Below are positions 1 to 10,161 of a stretch of 64,000 nucleotides of DNA, one piece after another; position 1 is the stretch's first letter; every line of letters begins with the position of its first letter. The translations under genes and the position numbers were made by a program. Below the pieces are notes generated by a model, which was not told the origin of the DNA, ran no database searches, and saw only the letters and a list, made by a program, of their open reading frames with translations. Source of the stretch: Hormiphora californensis (lineage: Eukaryota; Ctenophora; Tentaculata; Cydippida; Pleurobrachiidae); assembly GCA_020137815.1 (NCBI GenBank), contig CM035359.1, positions 3,423,561 through 3,487,560 of the forward strand, in the 5' to 3' direction.

Positions 1-803
1 GCTCATCGATTTCAGTAAGTCAGAGATCTGTTTCGTGTTTTACGATTGTTTCAAATCAATTTATAACATTTCCTGATATATCTTTTTCAATTTATAATTT
101 CTTACTCCCCCAGGTTATGCACTATCCCGTAGGGAGGGTAAACTAGGATCCCCCGAGAAGCCTCTATCTGATCTAGGACTGGTTTCATATCGGAGTTATT
201 GGAAAGATAAACTTCTTGAATACTTCCTCACCTATAATGAACCTGAGATCACCATAAAACGTGAGTCATGTTCCTACATGTGGGTTGTATTGGTTACGAG
301 GTCCCCTATCTTTTCTATCCCTCTGGCACTGTTCTCTCTCGCAATGGCCCCTTTCCCGATTATAAGAGAGGATACGGTACAACTTAGTCCAATGTTTTGT
401 TGTGTATTGGTTAAAAGTGTTGGAAGGTTTACAATTCCCTATCTCCAGATATAAGCCAGACGTTAGGATTCAATCCATACGATATCGTGAGCACTCTACA
501 GGCGTACGGGATGATTAAGTATCACAAATCAACTCATTTCATACTCAAACGACCCGAGGTGAGTAGTTGATACTTAGGTCTTAATTAGGTCTTAATTAGT
601 TGATACTTAGTCTTAATTAGTTAGTAATTGATCATTTGGATTTGTTCCCGATTTATTTATCCCTGCCCTTTCTCACATCTCTCTCTCTCCTCCAGATGTT
701 ATCAGCATACAAACGAAAGCAAGCCTCAGTGAGTTCCCTACCTTGCCGGACAATAGACATGAGTCGCCTCAAATGGAATCCACCTCACCAACGAAAATAT
801 TAA
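1..803 (+). CDS. KAT7-like: MYST-family histone acetyltransferase, KAT7/HBO1-like, C-terminal part
   Basis: MYST acetyltransferases transfer acetyl groups to histone lysines in the nucleus; KAT7 does this within BRPF/ING complexes. Four exons are visible: 1-14, 114-260, 449-558 and 696-803, with GT-AG borders and consistent phase; the stop is TAA at 801-803. The translation carries the end of the MYST fold ([20 protein letters not shown], then [14 protein letters not shown]) and the winged-helix tail [19 protein letters not shown], closing with MSRLKWNPP. The NPxDIVSTLQ motif and the LKWxPP ending fit KAT7 better than KAT5 or KAT6. The acetyl-CoA loop, catalytic Glu and zinc finger lie left of the window. 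Gene partial at the 5' side. Subfamily is inferred from remembered motifs; membership in MYST is firm. Confidence 0.86.
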
Positions 804-1237
804 GAAATAATTAGCACATGTGATAGTAGATCGAAGATGTTATAGTAGATCGAAGTTTCTTATTAACAGATTGATATATATATTAGCTGAAGTGTTGAGT
901 ATATTGTACACAGAATATTGTGTGGGCGATATGTATTGGGTTTGTGGTCTGGTACCATGGTGAATATTGAATCCCTACAAGATCGGTGTGAAAGTAGTTG
1001 TGTGTTTGTATGTTTAATTATATATTGTGTATCATGCCCCATCTTATATACTGTGTAGGGGCCAGGAAAGTAGTGTCATAAAACGGCCGTTCAGGGAGTG
1101 CATTGAGGGATGAGAAATATCATTCTATCATCTTTTGGTGTGTTTTTGTAAAGTTATTGTGAGTAAAAACAGCAATGCTAGTAGAGTGTGTGTAAATTTA
1201 TCCATTCCTGCGTGCAACAATCTCTTTTATTTTGCTA

Positions 1238-1380
1238 TAACAGTGGTGCTCCGTCATATTGGCCGGCAGCACAGCGCTGCCCAAAGCATTGTCCCAAGAT
1301 ACGCAAAAAAGCATTTCATGTTAGCGGGAGACGTCATGGACATCGCTTTGGGCGGCCATTATGACGGAGCACCACTGTTA
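1238..1380. mobile_element. TA-flanked palindromic MITE
   Basis: A 143-bp element with terminal inverted repeats ACAGTGGTGCTCCGTCAT and its complement, flanked by TA on both sides as for Tc1/mariner insertions. The inverted symmetry extends inward (CCAAAGC... matched by ...GCTTTGG), so almost the whole element can fold. No coding capacity. It sits about 430 bp past the KAT7-like stop. Confidence 0.75.
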
Positions 1381-2230
1381 GGAATTCTTAGATATCTCCT
1401 TCGATTAATATCAATTGAATGCTGCTGCAGTAGTGCACTAACTTAGGACTTAATAAATCCATTTAGTTTTTAAAAAGAATATGTATCCTTCAGGTGTATA
1501 TTTGTGATCGTTGCAAAAGTTACAGGCCAACTTATGAAAAGTACCCGGGTATATTTTCCAAATGTACCCGGCGCCACACGTGTACTTTTGGTTAAAAGAT
1601 ACCCGGGTACTTCTTGCAAGTTGGTCCCTTATTTTCCCTCTCCGTTCTGTCATTGGTCTCTGTATAATATCCCGAGATAATGTTTCTTGTTTTTTTTTTC
1701 AACAGAGACAGTATTTGTTACACAGTTATTTGTTATACGCTTAGACAATTTATTTCAAAACTTGACCAAGTAATCGACGAGTTGTTTGTTTTACTAATAT
1801 CAGATAATATAAGTGACGTTGAAGTTTGGGGTCCCCATGGTGTTTCATGTTTGCTAGTCAGGTCCGTTCTGATTGCTCGCAAATCCAGTATCCACTGTCT
1901 GTCATCACCAGACCACGTTTTCATCTCTAATCTGAGTGCACGACAGCCCTAAACTTTGAAGCGATCGCCCCACTTGATGTCGCTGTGACGACATTTGCAA
2001 CTTAACGGAAGACGCTGCTATGCAGCTCGTTCGTCGCATCTCCCTGCCGCGCAGCGCGCGTTAGATTTATGCGACGCGATTTTAATTTCAATTAAAATAT
2101 TTCAATTTCGTTAGTTCAAAAAAAATCAAAAATTTTCGTTTTTCGCCAAAAAGTTTTAAAAACGGGATCTCAGTCTAAAACTAATGTTTTGTCCTACCCC
2201 GAGGCTACCACAGGTAACCCCTGATTTTTT
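1381..2230. other. Intergenic, no gene recognised
   Basis: An AATAAA at 1452-1457 could serve the KAT7-like gene. The rest holds only short open frames on both strands with no recognisable motif. Confidence 0.4.
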
Positions 2231-2299
2231 CCCTGCCCGGGTGAATGCCGAAGGCATTCACCCGGATGCCTTTTTACTTTGTAAAAAGGCATAGCAGGG
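2231..2299. repeat. GC-rich double hairpin repeat, copy 1
   Basis: A 69-bp unit from CCCTGCCCGGG to GCAGGG made of two adjacent perfect hairpins: CCGGGTGAATGCC with its complement, and GCCTTTTTAC with its complement. An inverted 69-bp copy lies at 8434-8502 and a third, shorter copy at 45181-45243. Outside the repeat both long copies continue into a T-run and CCTGATT, so the matched stretch approaches 90 bp. It looks like a transposon terminus. Confidence 0.7.
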
Positions 2300-2408
2300 T
2301 TTTTTTCAAACTTTCATCAACTACAACGTAAAACTATTTATTGAGGCGGCATCCCCCCTCAATTGTTTCAGTCGTATGACCCTACTCTGAGGAAGCTGAT
2401 AACAACAA

Positions 2409-3750
2409 TGTCTGCAGCAGTAGTGCAAACTGAAAAGTCGGCTGACAAGAAGTCGAAAAAGGAGCCTGTGAAGACCGTGATACCTGAATTCCTGTTGGCG
2501 GAAGCACCTCCCCGCGCCAAAGCGGTCCTTGAGTTCTACAACAAATTGGAATGCAAGGTGGACGCCCTGTTGAGCGAAAGTATCATCAAGATCAAGTCTA
2601 AGTTTGGTGCACCGTACATTGAAGAACTTGCGACCTACCTATATCTCTGGACATTCGGCAAACAGAAAATGAGAAGGGCTACAGAAACATCCCCCTCTTA
2701 ATCCACCGCTGTCTTCTGAAAGCCAGATCATATACCCCGAGTAAGTGTGGGGTCTGCTCGGAATATTACTGTGTCGAAAAGGACACTGTACCCGTTTTCA
2801 CCTGTTGGATGTGTTTTCAGGGAAGCCACGACTGTGAAGGAGTGGCCAAAATCTTCTCCACCCTGTACACCATCACTCAGCCACTGACGGGATTTAACTG
2901 GACCTGCCACTCCTGTACCGAGAAGGGTAGTCTCGATCTAATGTCGAGGATACCTGTTATCCCGGGGAAAGATGATCCCGTGGTAGTGCCAGTTGAAATT
3001 ATCACCCCAGACGTTACTGAAGAAGCTGTAGCTGGCGAGGGCTTAAGCAGGGAATCATCTAAGGTCCCTTGTGCATTCCTGGCAGAAGGCTACTGCAGAC
3101 ACGGGATATCCGGTAAAAAGGAAGTGAATGGGGAAACCTGCCGTTTTCTCCACCGTAAAGTTTGCAGGAGATTTAGACTGTACGGATCTCATTCCCGCCA
3201 TGGCTGTAAGTCGGGTTCAAAGTGCTCTAAACTCCACCCAAAACTATGTGAGGGCTCACAGCGGAGAATGAAGGAACGACAGTGCTTAAACCCTGATTGC
3301 CCGCATCTCCACCTAAAGGGTACACGAAGGAAAGAGGAAAACCCTGAGAGGAAAGAACGTCAGGAAGTTGTTAGGACAACACGGCAACCTAACACTCACA
3401 CCACTGACCAGAGAGAGAGAGTGCAGGATGAACAACTCCCTCTTAGCGGCTCACCATTGCGACCAGTTTCGCAGCAATACCCTGGACATCTACAATCGGG
3501 TTTTCTGAGCATTGTCTTGAAGGAGGTCAGGAATGCAAGAGAAGAGTCACTGAGGCAAGCGGACAGAATGGAAGAAATTCTCTCCCAGCTTGGCCCCACC
3601 CACAGCGAATCAATGCTGCACAACCAGCTGGCCCACCACTTACAAGCACACCCGCCGGTGCAGTACACCCTACCTACAGGTACCCTCACTCAAGGAGTAC
3701 ATCGTCAACTCCCGACCCAAATACTGCCCTCTCAAAGATTATCATACTAA
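2409..3750 (+). pseudogene. LINE ORF1, zinc-finger nucleic-acid-binding protein, frameshifted
   Basis: The first segment (2409-2701) begins MSAAVVQTEKSADKKSK and has a basic N-terminus. A frame change between about 2700 and 2735 is needed to continue into the second segment (to 3750). That segment opens with a zinc-binding pattern (CGVCSEYYC, CWMC, HDC, WTCHSC), then two CCCH-like fingers (CAFLAEGYCRHG, CRFLH; CKSGSKCSKLH), then a Q/R-rich tail with a short heptad stretch. ORF1 proteins of this kind bind the element RNA and form the transposition particle. The ORF1 end overlaps the start of ORF2. The frameshift may be a real inactivating lesion or an ancient programmed shift; one copy cannot decide. 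Confidence 0.75.
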
Positions 3751-6747
3751 ATGGGAGAAGTATTTCACCGGCTGCAGGGGGGAACACTCGGTGGAAACTC
3801 CCTTTCATCGAGGCTGTTTTGTTAAACAACCCAAACTCCCCGCCGACAGTTGCCCTTGCAATAACGGAGTCATGGTTGAAAAACTACATTGCAGATGCCC
3901 AAATCAAAATGCAAGGATACAGCACCTTCCGTTCTGACCGTCCTGACCGGAAAGGAGGAGGTTGTGTTTTGTACATCCGTGAGGACATCCCAATCAGCTA
4001 CGCATACTCATTCAGTGACCGGGAATGCAGTCTGGTATTGGCTTTTAGTAAAGCTAAAAACATGTTGTTTTCATGTGTCTACCGTCCCCCCGACTCATCT
4101 GACCAGTCCTTCATCACAGTTATGAATGATCTCCAAGATAAAATTAATCTCCTGTCCAATGAAAGGAGCCCTGAAATGTTTATCATGGGCGATCTAAACT
4201 TGCCGTTGTTCAACTGGAAAGAAGAATCCCTGCCGTCAGCTGGCAGCTGCTGCTAACATAGCGGCTTATCAACGCACTGTGAACTTCATTGAGGAAAATT
4301 TCCTAACTCAGGTCGTAGACAAACCAACTAGAGGAAGTAATACTCTGGATGTTATAATGACCAACTCACCCCAATACGTATCAACTGTGACAACCGAAGA
4401 GACAAAGATTTCTGACCACAGGATAGTTAACTGTACCCTGGTGATAAACCCCCTTATGAAGACAGCAGATACCATCAAAAAGTGGGACCACATGAGTTTC
4501 CGAGGGTTGGACATTCAGAAAGCCAACTTTGAAGACATGAATGTAGACATTGCTTCTGTTGATTGGGACGAACTGCAGGCATTATGTGAGGAATCTGGAG
4601 ACCCTGTTGGTGACAAATTCAAAGAACTTTTCATTCTAACTGTTTTGCAAATCACCATCAAACACACACCTCAGAAGGTTCAGCGGAGGAAATTCAGCCC
4701 CCTGGAACCACTGAAAAGGAGAAGGCGGAAACTAAAAACAAGACTGGAAGCAATCTCTTCTGTCAATGTTAACATCTCCAAAATCGAAGCACTCGAAGAC
4801 GAGCTCACAATACTTGAGGAGAAGATAAAACACTCTGTGGATGAATCAATCGAGAAGAAGGAACACAGCGCTGTTGATACGATCAAGGTCAACCCACGAT
4901 ATTTCTTTTCCTACGCAAAACGACTATCAAAAGTTAAATCGAACATTGCCCCTCTCAAACGTGATGATGGAACACTCACCACAGACAACACTGAAAAAGC
5001 GGAACTCCTGCAAAAACAGTACTGCCGTGCTTTCAGTGATCCAGACGGTGGAGACTTGCTGAAAAGTCTTTCTTGGGTTGAGGATAGCAGTGCGATTTTG
5101 GAGGATTTCACATTTACGTCTGATGACATTAAAGGAGCCCTCTCAGAACTTGACCCTGCTTCTGCCGGACCAGATGGTGACATCCCTGCTAAAATTCTCA
5201 GTGCTTGTAAAGCCACTCTTGCTGTACCACTCTTTCTTCTTTGGGAGCGGTCCTTCGAAGAAGGAATAACACCCCCAAACCTGAAAAAGCAGTACATCAC
5301 ACCAATCTTCAAGCGTGGTGACAAAACTCTTGCTGTTAACTACCGCCCTGTTTCACTGACTTCTAACTTGCTAAAAACATTTGAACGAGTTGTACGAAAC
5401 AAGTTGGTGGATCACCTTGAAAGTAACAATCTTCTACCAGATAGTCAACACGGGTTTAGGAAGCAACGAAGCTGTCTCACACAGTTACTTGATCACATGG
5501 ACGGAATCTTTCGAGAGCTAAACAGCGGGAACGAAGTCGATGTAATCTATTTGGACTATTCCAAAGCCTTTGACCGTGTCAACCATGCTATTCTTCTTGC
5601 CAAGCTGGAAAAGCTAGGCATCAAAGGGAAAGTACTAAATTGGATAAAAGACTTCCTTTCTGGTCGGTACCAAACAGTTACTGTTGACGGTGAAAAATCG
5701 AACTTCGAGCTGGTCAAAAGTGGAGTCCCTCAAGGGACCGTACTCGGACCAATCCTCTTTATCATCTACGTAGCTGATCTCCAAAGCCAAGTAATCCACA
5801 GCAAAATCAGAACCTTTGCGGATGATACCAAGCTCCAAAAGAGTGTCGACTCGGAAGAATCAGGAGCAGAAATGCAAGAGGATCTCCAGCGTGTGGTGGA
5901 GTGGTCTGCAGCCAACTGTATGACACTTCATGAGGACAAGTTTGAGGTTATTCAGTATACTCTGAACAGAACATCCCTTCTCAGAGAACTGCCTTTCACC
6001 CATGACCTTAGCTCATATGTGACTCCAGGTGGAAATGAAATACAGCCAACGGATACAGTGAAAGACCTTGGCATCACTCTATCAAACAATGGCTCTTGGA
6101 CAGACCATGTCATGAGGATCTCATCAGAAGCACGAAGGATGGCCGCCTGGGCACTGAGAGCTTTTAAAGATAGGTCAGTAACCACTATGCTGACACTCTA
6201 CAAGTCACTAATAAGGTGTAAAGTAGAATACTGCTCACCTTTATGGTCGCCCTACAAGATTGGTGACATCCAGGCGCTGGAGAGTATCCAGAGACAGTTT
6301 ACCCGAAGGATCGAAGACATGGCACAACTTGACTATTGGGAACGGCTGAAAAAGCTTAGACTGATGTCATTACAACGACGGAGGGAGCGATACTCGATAA
6401 TACAAATGTGGAAAATCCATAACGGTGCAGCCCCTAACAGCACGAATACCCGGTTTTACCATCATCAACGGCTCGGCATCCGAGCCGAAGTACCTACTCT
6501 TTACAGTGGAGCACAGAAGTCATTCTCAACAAAATACTTCCACTCTTTTACTGTAAGGGCCGCTCGGCTATGGAACACATTGCCGAAAGAGGTTAATACA
6601 GCAGCGACCTTAGATACGTTCAAGATCCTGCTGGGCCGTTGGCTGGACCACTTCCCTGACAATCCACCTGTGAAGGGTTATTCTACCCGGAACAACAATT
6701 CTATCATGGACTGGGTTTTGGAGGTTCGAGCTAAAGGGGGATGCTGA
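3732..6747 (+). pseudogene. LINE ORF2: endonuclease and reverse transcriptase, one frameshift
   Basis: The endonuclease starts at about 3732 with LNGRSI, then ITESWL and MGDLN (near 4188). The frame closes at 4256. The next frame reads back through AAANIAAYQRTVNFIEENF into an 822-residue open frame from 4279, so one indel around 4230-4250 breaks the protein. The 822-residue part holds the endonuclease end (SDHRIV near residue 45) and a reverse transcriptase: RPVSL near residue 355, QHGFRK, YLDYSKAFDRV, GVPQGTVLGPILF, and the catalytic FADD at residues 513-516. A C-terminal thumb-like region follows, ending 30-40 bp before the 3' repeat tail. It nicks target DNA and primes reverse transcription there. 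Catalytic motifs look intact. Confidence 0.9.
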
Positions 6748-6816
6748 AAAGACTGACACCGGTTACGATTCTGTAATAAAGTTTATTTATCAAGTTTATC
6801 AAGTTTATCAAGTTAG

Positions 6817-7131
6817 AATTCGAAATAACAATAAAGCAAAAGTTGAGATTCTCCATCCTTAGGTCAACTTTGAGGAGCTTGAGAGGTTGTAGGGTACCCA
6901 TAAGAACACCAACACTGGACAATTTTGACTTCAACCTTTGAAATGTCATTAGTGATGAGAGACTATTTTTATATTATTTATCAATTTTTTAGTGTGTAGG
7001 CGTTTGATTAAGTTATTTTTCTGCACAGCCCACACAGGGACCATATGATGACTTGATTCACACCTCACCGTGTCTAGTGGCTGCTCTGCACCGTTTCACC
7101 CCTGAGGTCCCTAGTGGGTTGTGTAGTATAT
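6817..7131. other. Spacer between LINE tail and inverted-repeat element
   Basis: Non-coding. It begins with GTTAGAATTCGAAA, the same word that starts the inverted repeat at 7132, suggesting a degraded piece of the same element family. Confidence 0.45.
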
Positions 7132-8433
7132 GTTAGAATTCGAAAACGACATTTTGGTATACTAACTAATCGGTAGAGGGACATTTTTTGGTCACACTTT
7201 TGTCGCGAGGGGCAACGGTGTAGCAACTAGAGCCGCGCGCACAGTGACGAGCTACTCCTTCATCAAACACCTCATTGACACAGTTTGATGGACGTGTGTG
7301 CGCACGCCACTCAATAAAACATGAAATGCTCTGCCACGCGTTTCGCGTGTTACATACATATTTTCATCTTGCGAGTCGAGTGTGAGATGTTAGATAAGTA
7401 GTTAAGTTGGAATGTCAAAAGCTGGTTAGCAAGTGTCATGTGATTGGGAGTTAACTACTCTAAGCTATGTGAGAAGTATACTGACAGCTAGATCGTATGC
7501 ATCTCACATTACATTATGACCAAGCCCTGATCCTGTTGGCAGTGACAATGTGAAACGGTAGGGCAGGGAAACTCAGCATTATGAACACATAATGCAATAA
7601 TTCTTGTTCTACTGAATACAAGGTTTACCACGATCCATAAATTGGATTTGGAGTGAGCGAAGCTGATCAGAGTCCAGTGGCGTAGAAGTCAAAATTTACC
7701 AATCCGGTTTGAACCGGCAGAGATGATCTGTGGCCAAGATCACAACCAAATTTTGAAAAGGGGAGCTCACAGAGAAAGGAATACACTTCAAGAACTATCT
7801 TAATTTCAAAGCATTCATAAAGAATGTTGATCTTCTCGGATTCCTAAACCCGGAACCCGCGAACAATGCGAAATCAAAAAGATTTATGGAGACTGGAGTA
7901 TGGTGAATTTCATGATTCCCAGGGGCAAATCCTCCATTGATGAAGCCACCAGTTTAATCAGCCTTGAAAACTTTACCTGGCTGTAACTGCATTGTCCAGA
8001 AAGCTAACATCTGAAAAATTGGGCCAATCTCACTTTGAAGAATATTGATTCTTCTCACAAACAAGAATTATTTGCATTATGTATCCATAATGCTACGTTT
8101 CCCTGCCCTCTTCGATTTGCCATTCAACTCGCCATTAAGCTGTCCGCAAAATGGGGATTTGTGTTTTTCGAACTTTTGAAAAAAACGCAAAACATATTTT
8201 TCAATTTCTCCATTCCCCAAAAACGCGCGGCCGATATAAAACAAATTTTGCCGCGCGTTACAGTTTATAGCCGCGCACGCCTCATAAATTTTCAATAGTT
8301 TGTGGGCGCGCATGTTACTCCGCAAACTTCAAATCGCGCGCGCCGCACGGTTGCCCCTCGCAACGAAAGTGTGACCAAAAAATGTCCCTCTACCGATTAG
8401 TTAGTATACCAAAATGTCGTTTTCGAATTCTAA
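7132..8433. mobile_element. 1.3-kb non-autonomous element with about 87-bp terminal inverted repeats
   Basis: The left end 7132-7219 (starting GTTAGAATTCGAAAACGAC) is matched in reverse by 8346-8433, with only a few mismatches. The inside has no convincing coding frame and is rich in CGCGC words. The right end abuts the hairpin repeat at 8434. The copy at 45181-45270 shows the same order, hairpin then TTTAGAATTCGAC, so the hairpin belongs to the family. No transposase is present. Confidence 0.72.
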
Positions 8434-8502
8434 CCCTGCTATGCCTTTTTACAAAGTAAAAAGGCATCCGGGTGGATGCCTTCGGCATCCACCCGGGCAG
8501 GG
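8434..8502. repeat. GC-rich double hairpin repeat, copy 2 (inverted)
   Basis: Reverse complement of the unit at 2231-2299, same 69-bp length, differing at a few positions in the hairpin stems with compensating changes. Together the two copies bracket the LINE and the 1.3-kb element. Confidence 0.7.
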
Positions 8503-8689
8503 AAAAAATGAATCAGGTAATTCTTCCAATAAGCGTGGGTGAGTTTTACGGTGTTTAGTTGGGAAAGTTTCAATAGCCGAGGATAAACTACACCTCTTCA
8601 GCTATGCGGTGAACCCGCTTCAGGAGTGGCCTTTGAGAGTTTAGATTTCTGTGTTAAGTCCCTTTTTTCATTTTACCTCAAATCTCTAA

Positions 8690-8732
8690 ATGTTATTAGC
8701 ATAAGCAATGCTTATGCTTATGCTAATAACAT
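8690..8732. repeat. Short perfect palindrome
   Basis: 18-bp arms (ATGTTATTAGCATAAGCA and complement) around a 7-bp loop; AT-rich. No function assigned. Confidence 0.55.
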
Positions 8733-8858
8733 GCTTAATAAGCTTAGCATGAGTAGGGTGTGTTCTTTCATCAAAAAGTGGGAGAGAACAGGAACCAAAA
8801 TTTTGAGTTAGACGAAAGAAAAAAAGAGGAAGAAATTTGGACATCCCCTGATGGCTAA

Positions 8859-9380
8859 CTATTTTGATAACCTACCCTCAATGTATTCTCCAAATGCCGT
8901 TATTTCAAACAAATGAATGCACGCCTCTCCTTCACTTTTCTGCAGTCTCATGACGACAACCTTCACTTCATGCACTCCACTGCACTTTACTGTATGGGAT
9001 GCCGCAACAGTCTCCAGAGTCAAAGTACCGCACAAAACCTCTTCTCCGGTTCCCTCTGTGTATATCTTGGCTCCTTGAATCCTTTCATACATGTCCATGT
9101 TTACATGGGAGGGATAAATAACAAAGTATGCAATCCAACTTGGCCAGCTAAGCCAGAGTTTTAGCCATATTTCTTGTCCTTGGGTGTTGCAAACAGAGTG
9201 GGCGAGAGTTGTGAGATTTCCATCGATTGCAAAGTTACCCCCCAAAGATTCCCACGTGGATGAGAATTCGGCTCTGGCGAATGAGACCTGATGAATGGCC
9301 TGAGAGGGTCCAATCATCGCCACCAGGAGGAACACTAGGACCACATTTTTTGCCATTCCTGTGTCAATAAAATTTGCCAA
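8859..9380 (-). CDS. Secreted fucolectin-like (F5/8 type C) protein
   Basis: A single-exon frame of 173 residues. A signal peptide is clear from the second Met (genomic 9356): MAKNVVLVFLLVAMIGPSQA, cleaved near SQA. The first Met at 9380 adds eight residues, so the second is the likelier start. The mature part shows the fucolectin / F5/8 type C layout: NFAIDGNLTT (family pattern A.DGN..), a central WLKLWLSWPSWIAYFVIY strand pair, and late cysteines. Such domains bind fucose or other surface sugars outside the cell in innate recognition or adhesion. At 173 residues it is one domain. No intron is needed. Its neighbours are a transposon cluster to the left and the divergently placed TruB gene to the right. 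Function is family inference; ligand unknown. Confidence 0.72.
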   Translation of the reverse strand: MANFIDTGMAKNVVLVFLLVAMIGPSQAIHQVSFARAEFSSTWESLGGNFAIDGNLTTLAHSVCNTQGQEIWLKLWLSWPSWIAYFVIYPSHVNMDMYERIQGAKIYTEGTGEEVLCGTLTLETVAASHTVKCSGVHEVKVVVMRLQKSEGEACIHLFEITAFGEYIEGRLSK

Positions 9381-10161
9381 CTTGGCTCAGCCAAGTAAAG
9401 CAAAGCAAGTAAAGCAAAGCAAAGCAAAGCAAGTCGATTAACGAATATAAAGTAGTAGTAGTAGTAGTAGCTGCTCTCTAGGTCTACCTATATAATAGTT
9501 ATTGTTAAATGATTATATTATCATTATATTGCGGGCTTGCTCTCTTCTTGGAGTTGGCTCGTTGATGATTGTTGAATAGTAACAATACTAATACATATAT
9601 GGATGGGCAACTCTCTTTTCTTACAGCTCCGGGCGGAGCTCGCCAAAAGGGGGTTGAGCTAGGCAATCAGCTCATTAATTATTATTGAACAATACTAATA
9701 AAACAATTTGCTCATTGATGATTATTGAACAATTATACTAATAAAACAATCAGCTCATTGATTATTATTGAACAATTATACTAATAAAACAATCAGCTCA
9801 TTGATGATTATTGAACAAAACTAATAAAACAATTGGCTCGTTCCTTTTTTAGATAGATGTTCTAATACTTGGTGATGACATCCCCTATTCGCAGGCTTCG
9901 TTTAGCCGCGCTGCGCGCGGCTAGTGTAGGGGTGGCTGCGTCACCAATTCTAATACTTAAACTCACCGGGCAAGATAAACAGTGACAGTCTGACAGACAG
10001 CAACAATCTTATCCAATTCTGAATCGGTCCACTCGGCACTCTCACTTACTTTGCCAGTTTTGGCTCGTGTCTAAGATGATAAATTATCAACTTTTAATAC
10101 ATTAACCTCTTCTTATAGGTAGCAGTGGGTATTTTAGGCAATGAAAAACTGAGGACACACC
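9381..10161. other. Intergenic region between fucolectin-like and TruB genes, with tandem repeats
   Basis: Divergent spacer of about 780 bp. Contains a GTAAAGCAAAGC microsatellite near 9395-9430 and, at 9655-9840, about four copies of a 45-55-bp unit containing CTCATTGATTATTATTGAAC and ACTAATAAAACAAT. No gene seen. Confidence 0.6.

Larger units (their letters stand above)
2310..6816 (+). mobile_element. Non-LTR retrotransposon (LINE, CR1/L2-like)
   Basis: Full-length-looking but damaged LINE. ORF1 has zinc-knuckle and CCCH-type fingers. ORF2 has an apurinic-type endonuclease followed by reverse transcriptase with FADD. The 3' end is a tandem short repeat (unit TATCAAGTT, 6787-6815) instead of poly-A, as in CR1/L2/Jockey-type elements. 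One frameshift breaks each ORF, so this copy is probably immobile. The 5' boundary is approximate: ORF1 opens just after the hairpin repeat at 2231-2299. No clear target-site duplication was found. The clade is inferred. Confidence 0.88.
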
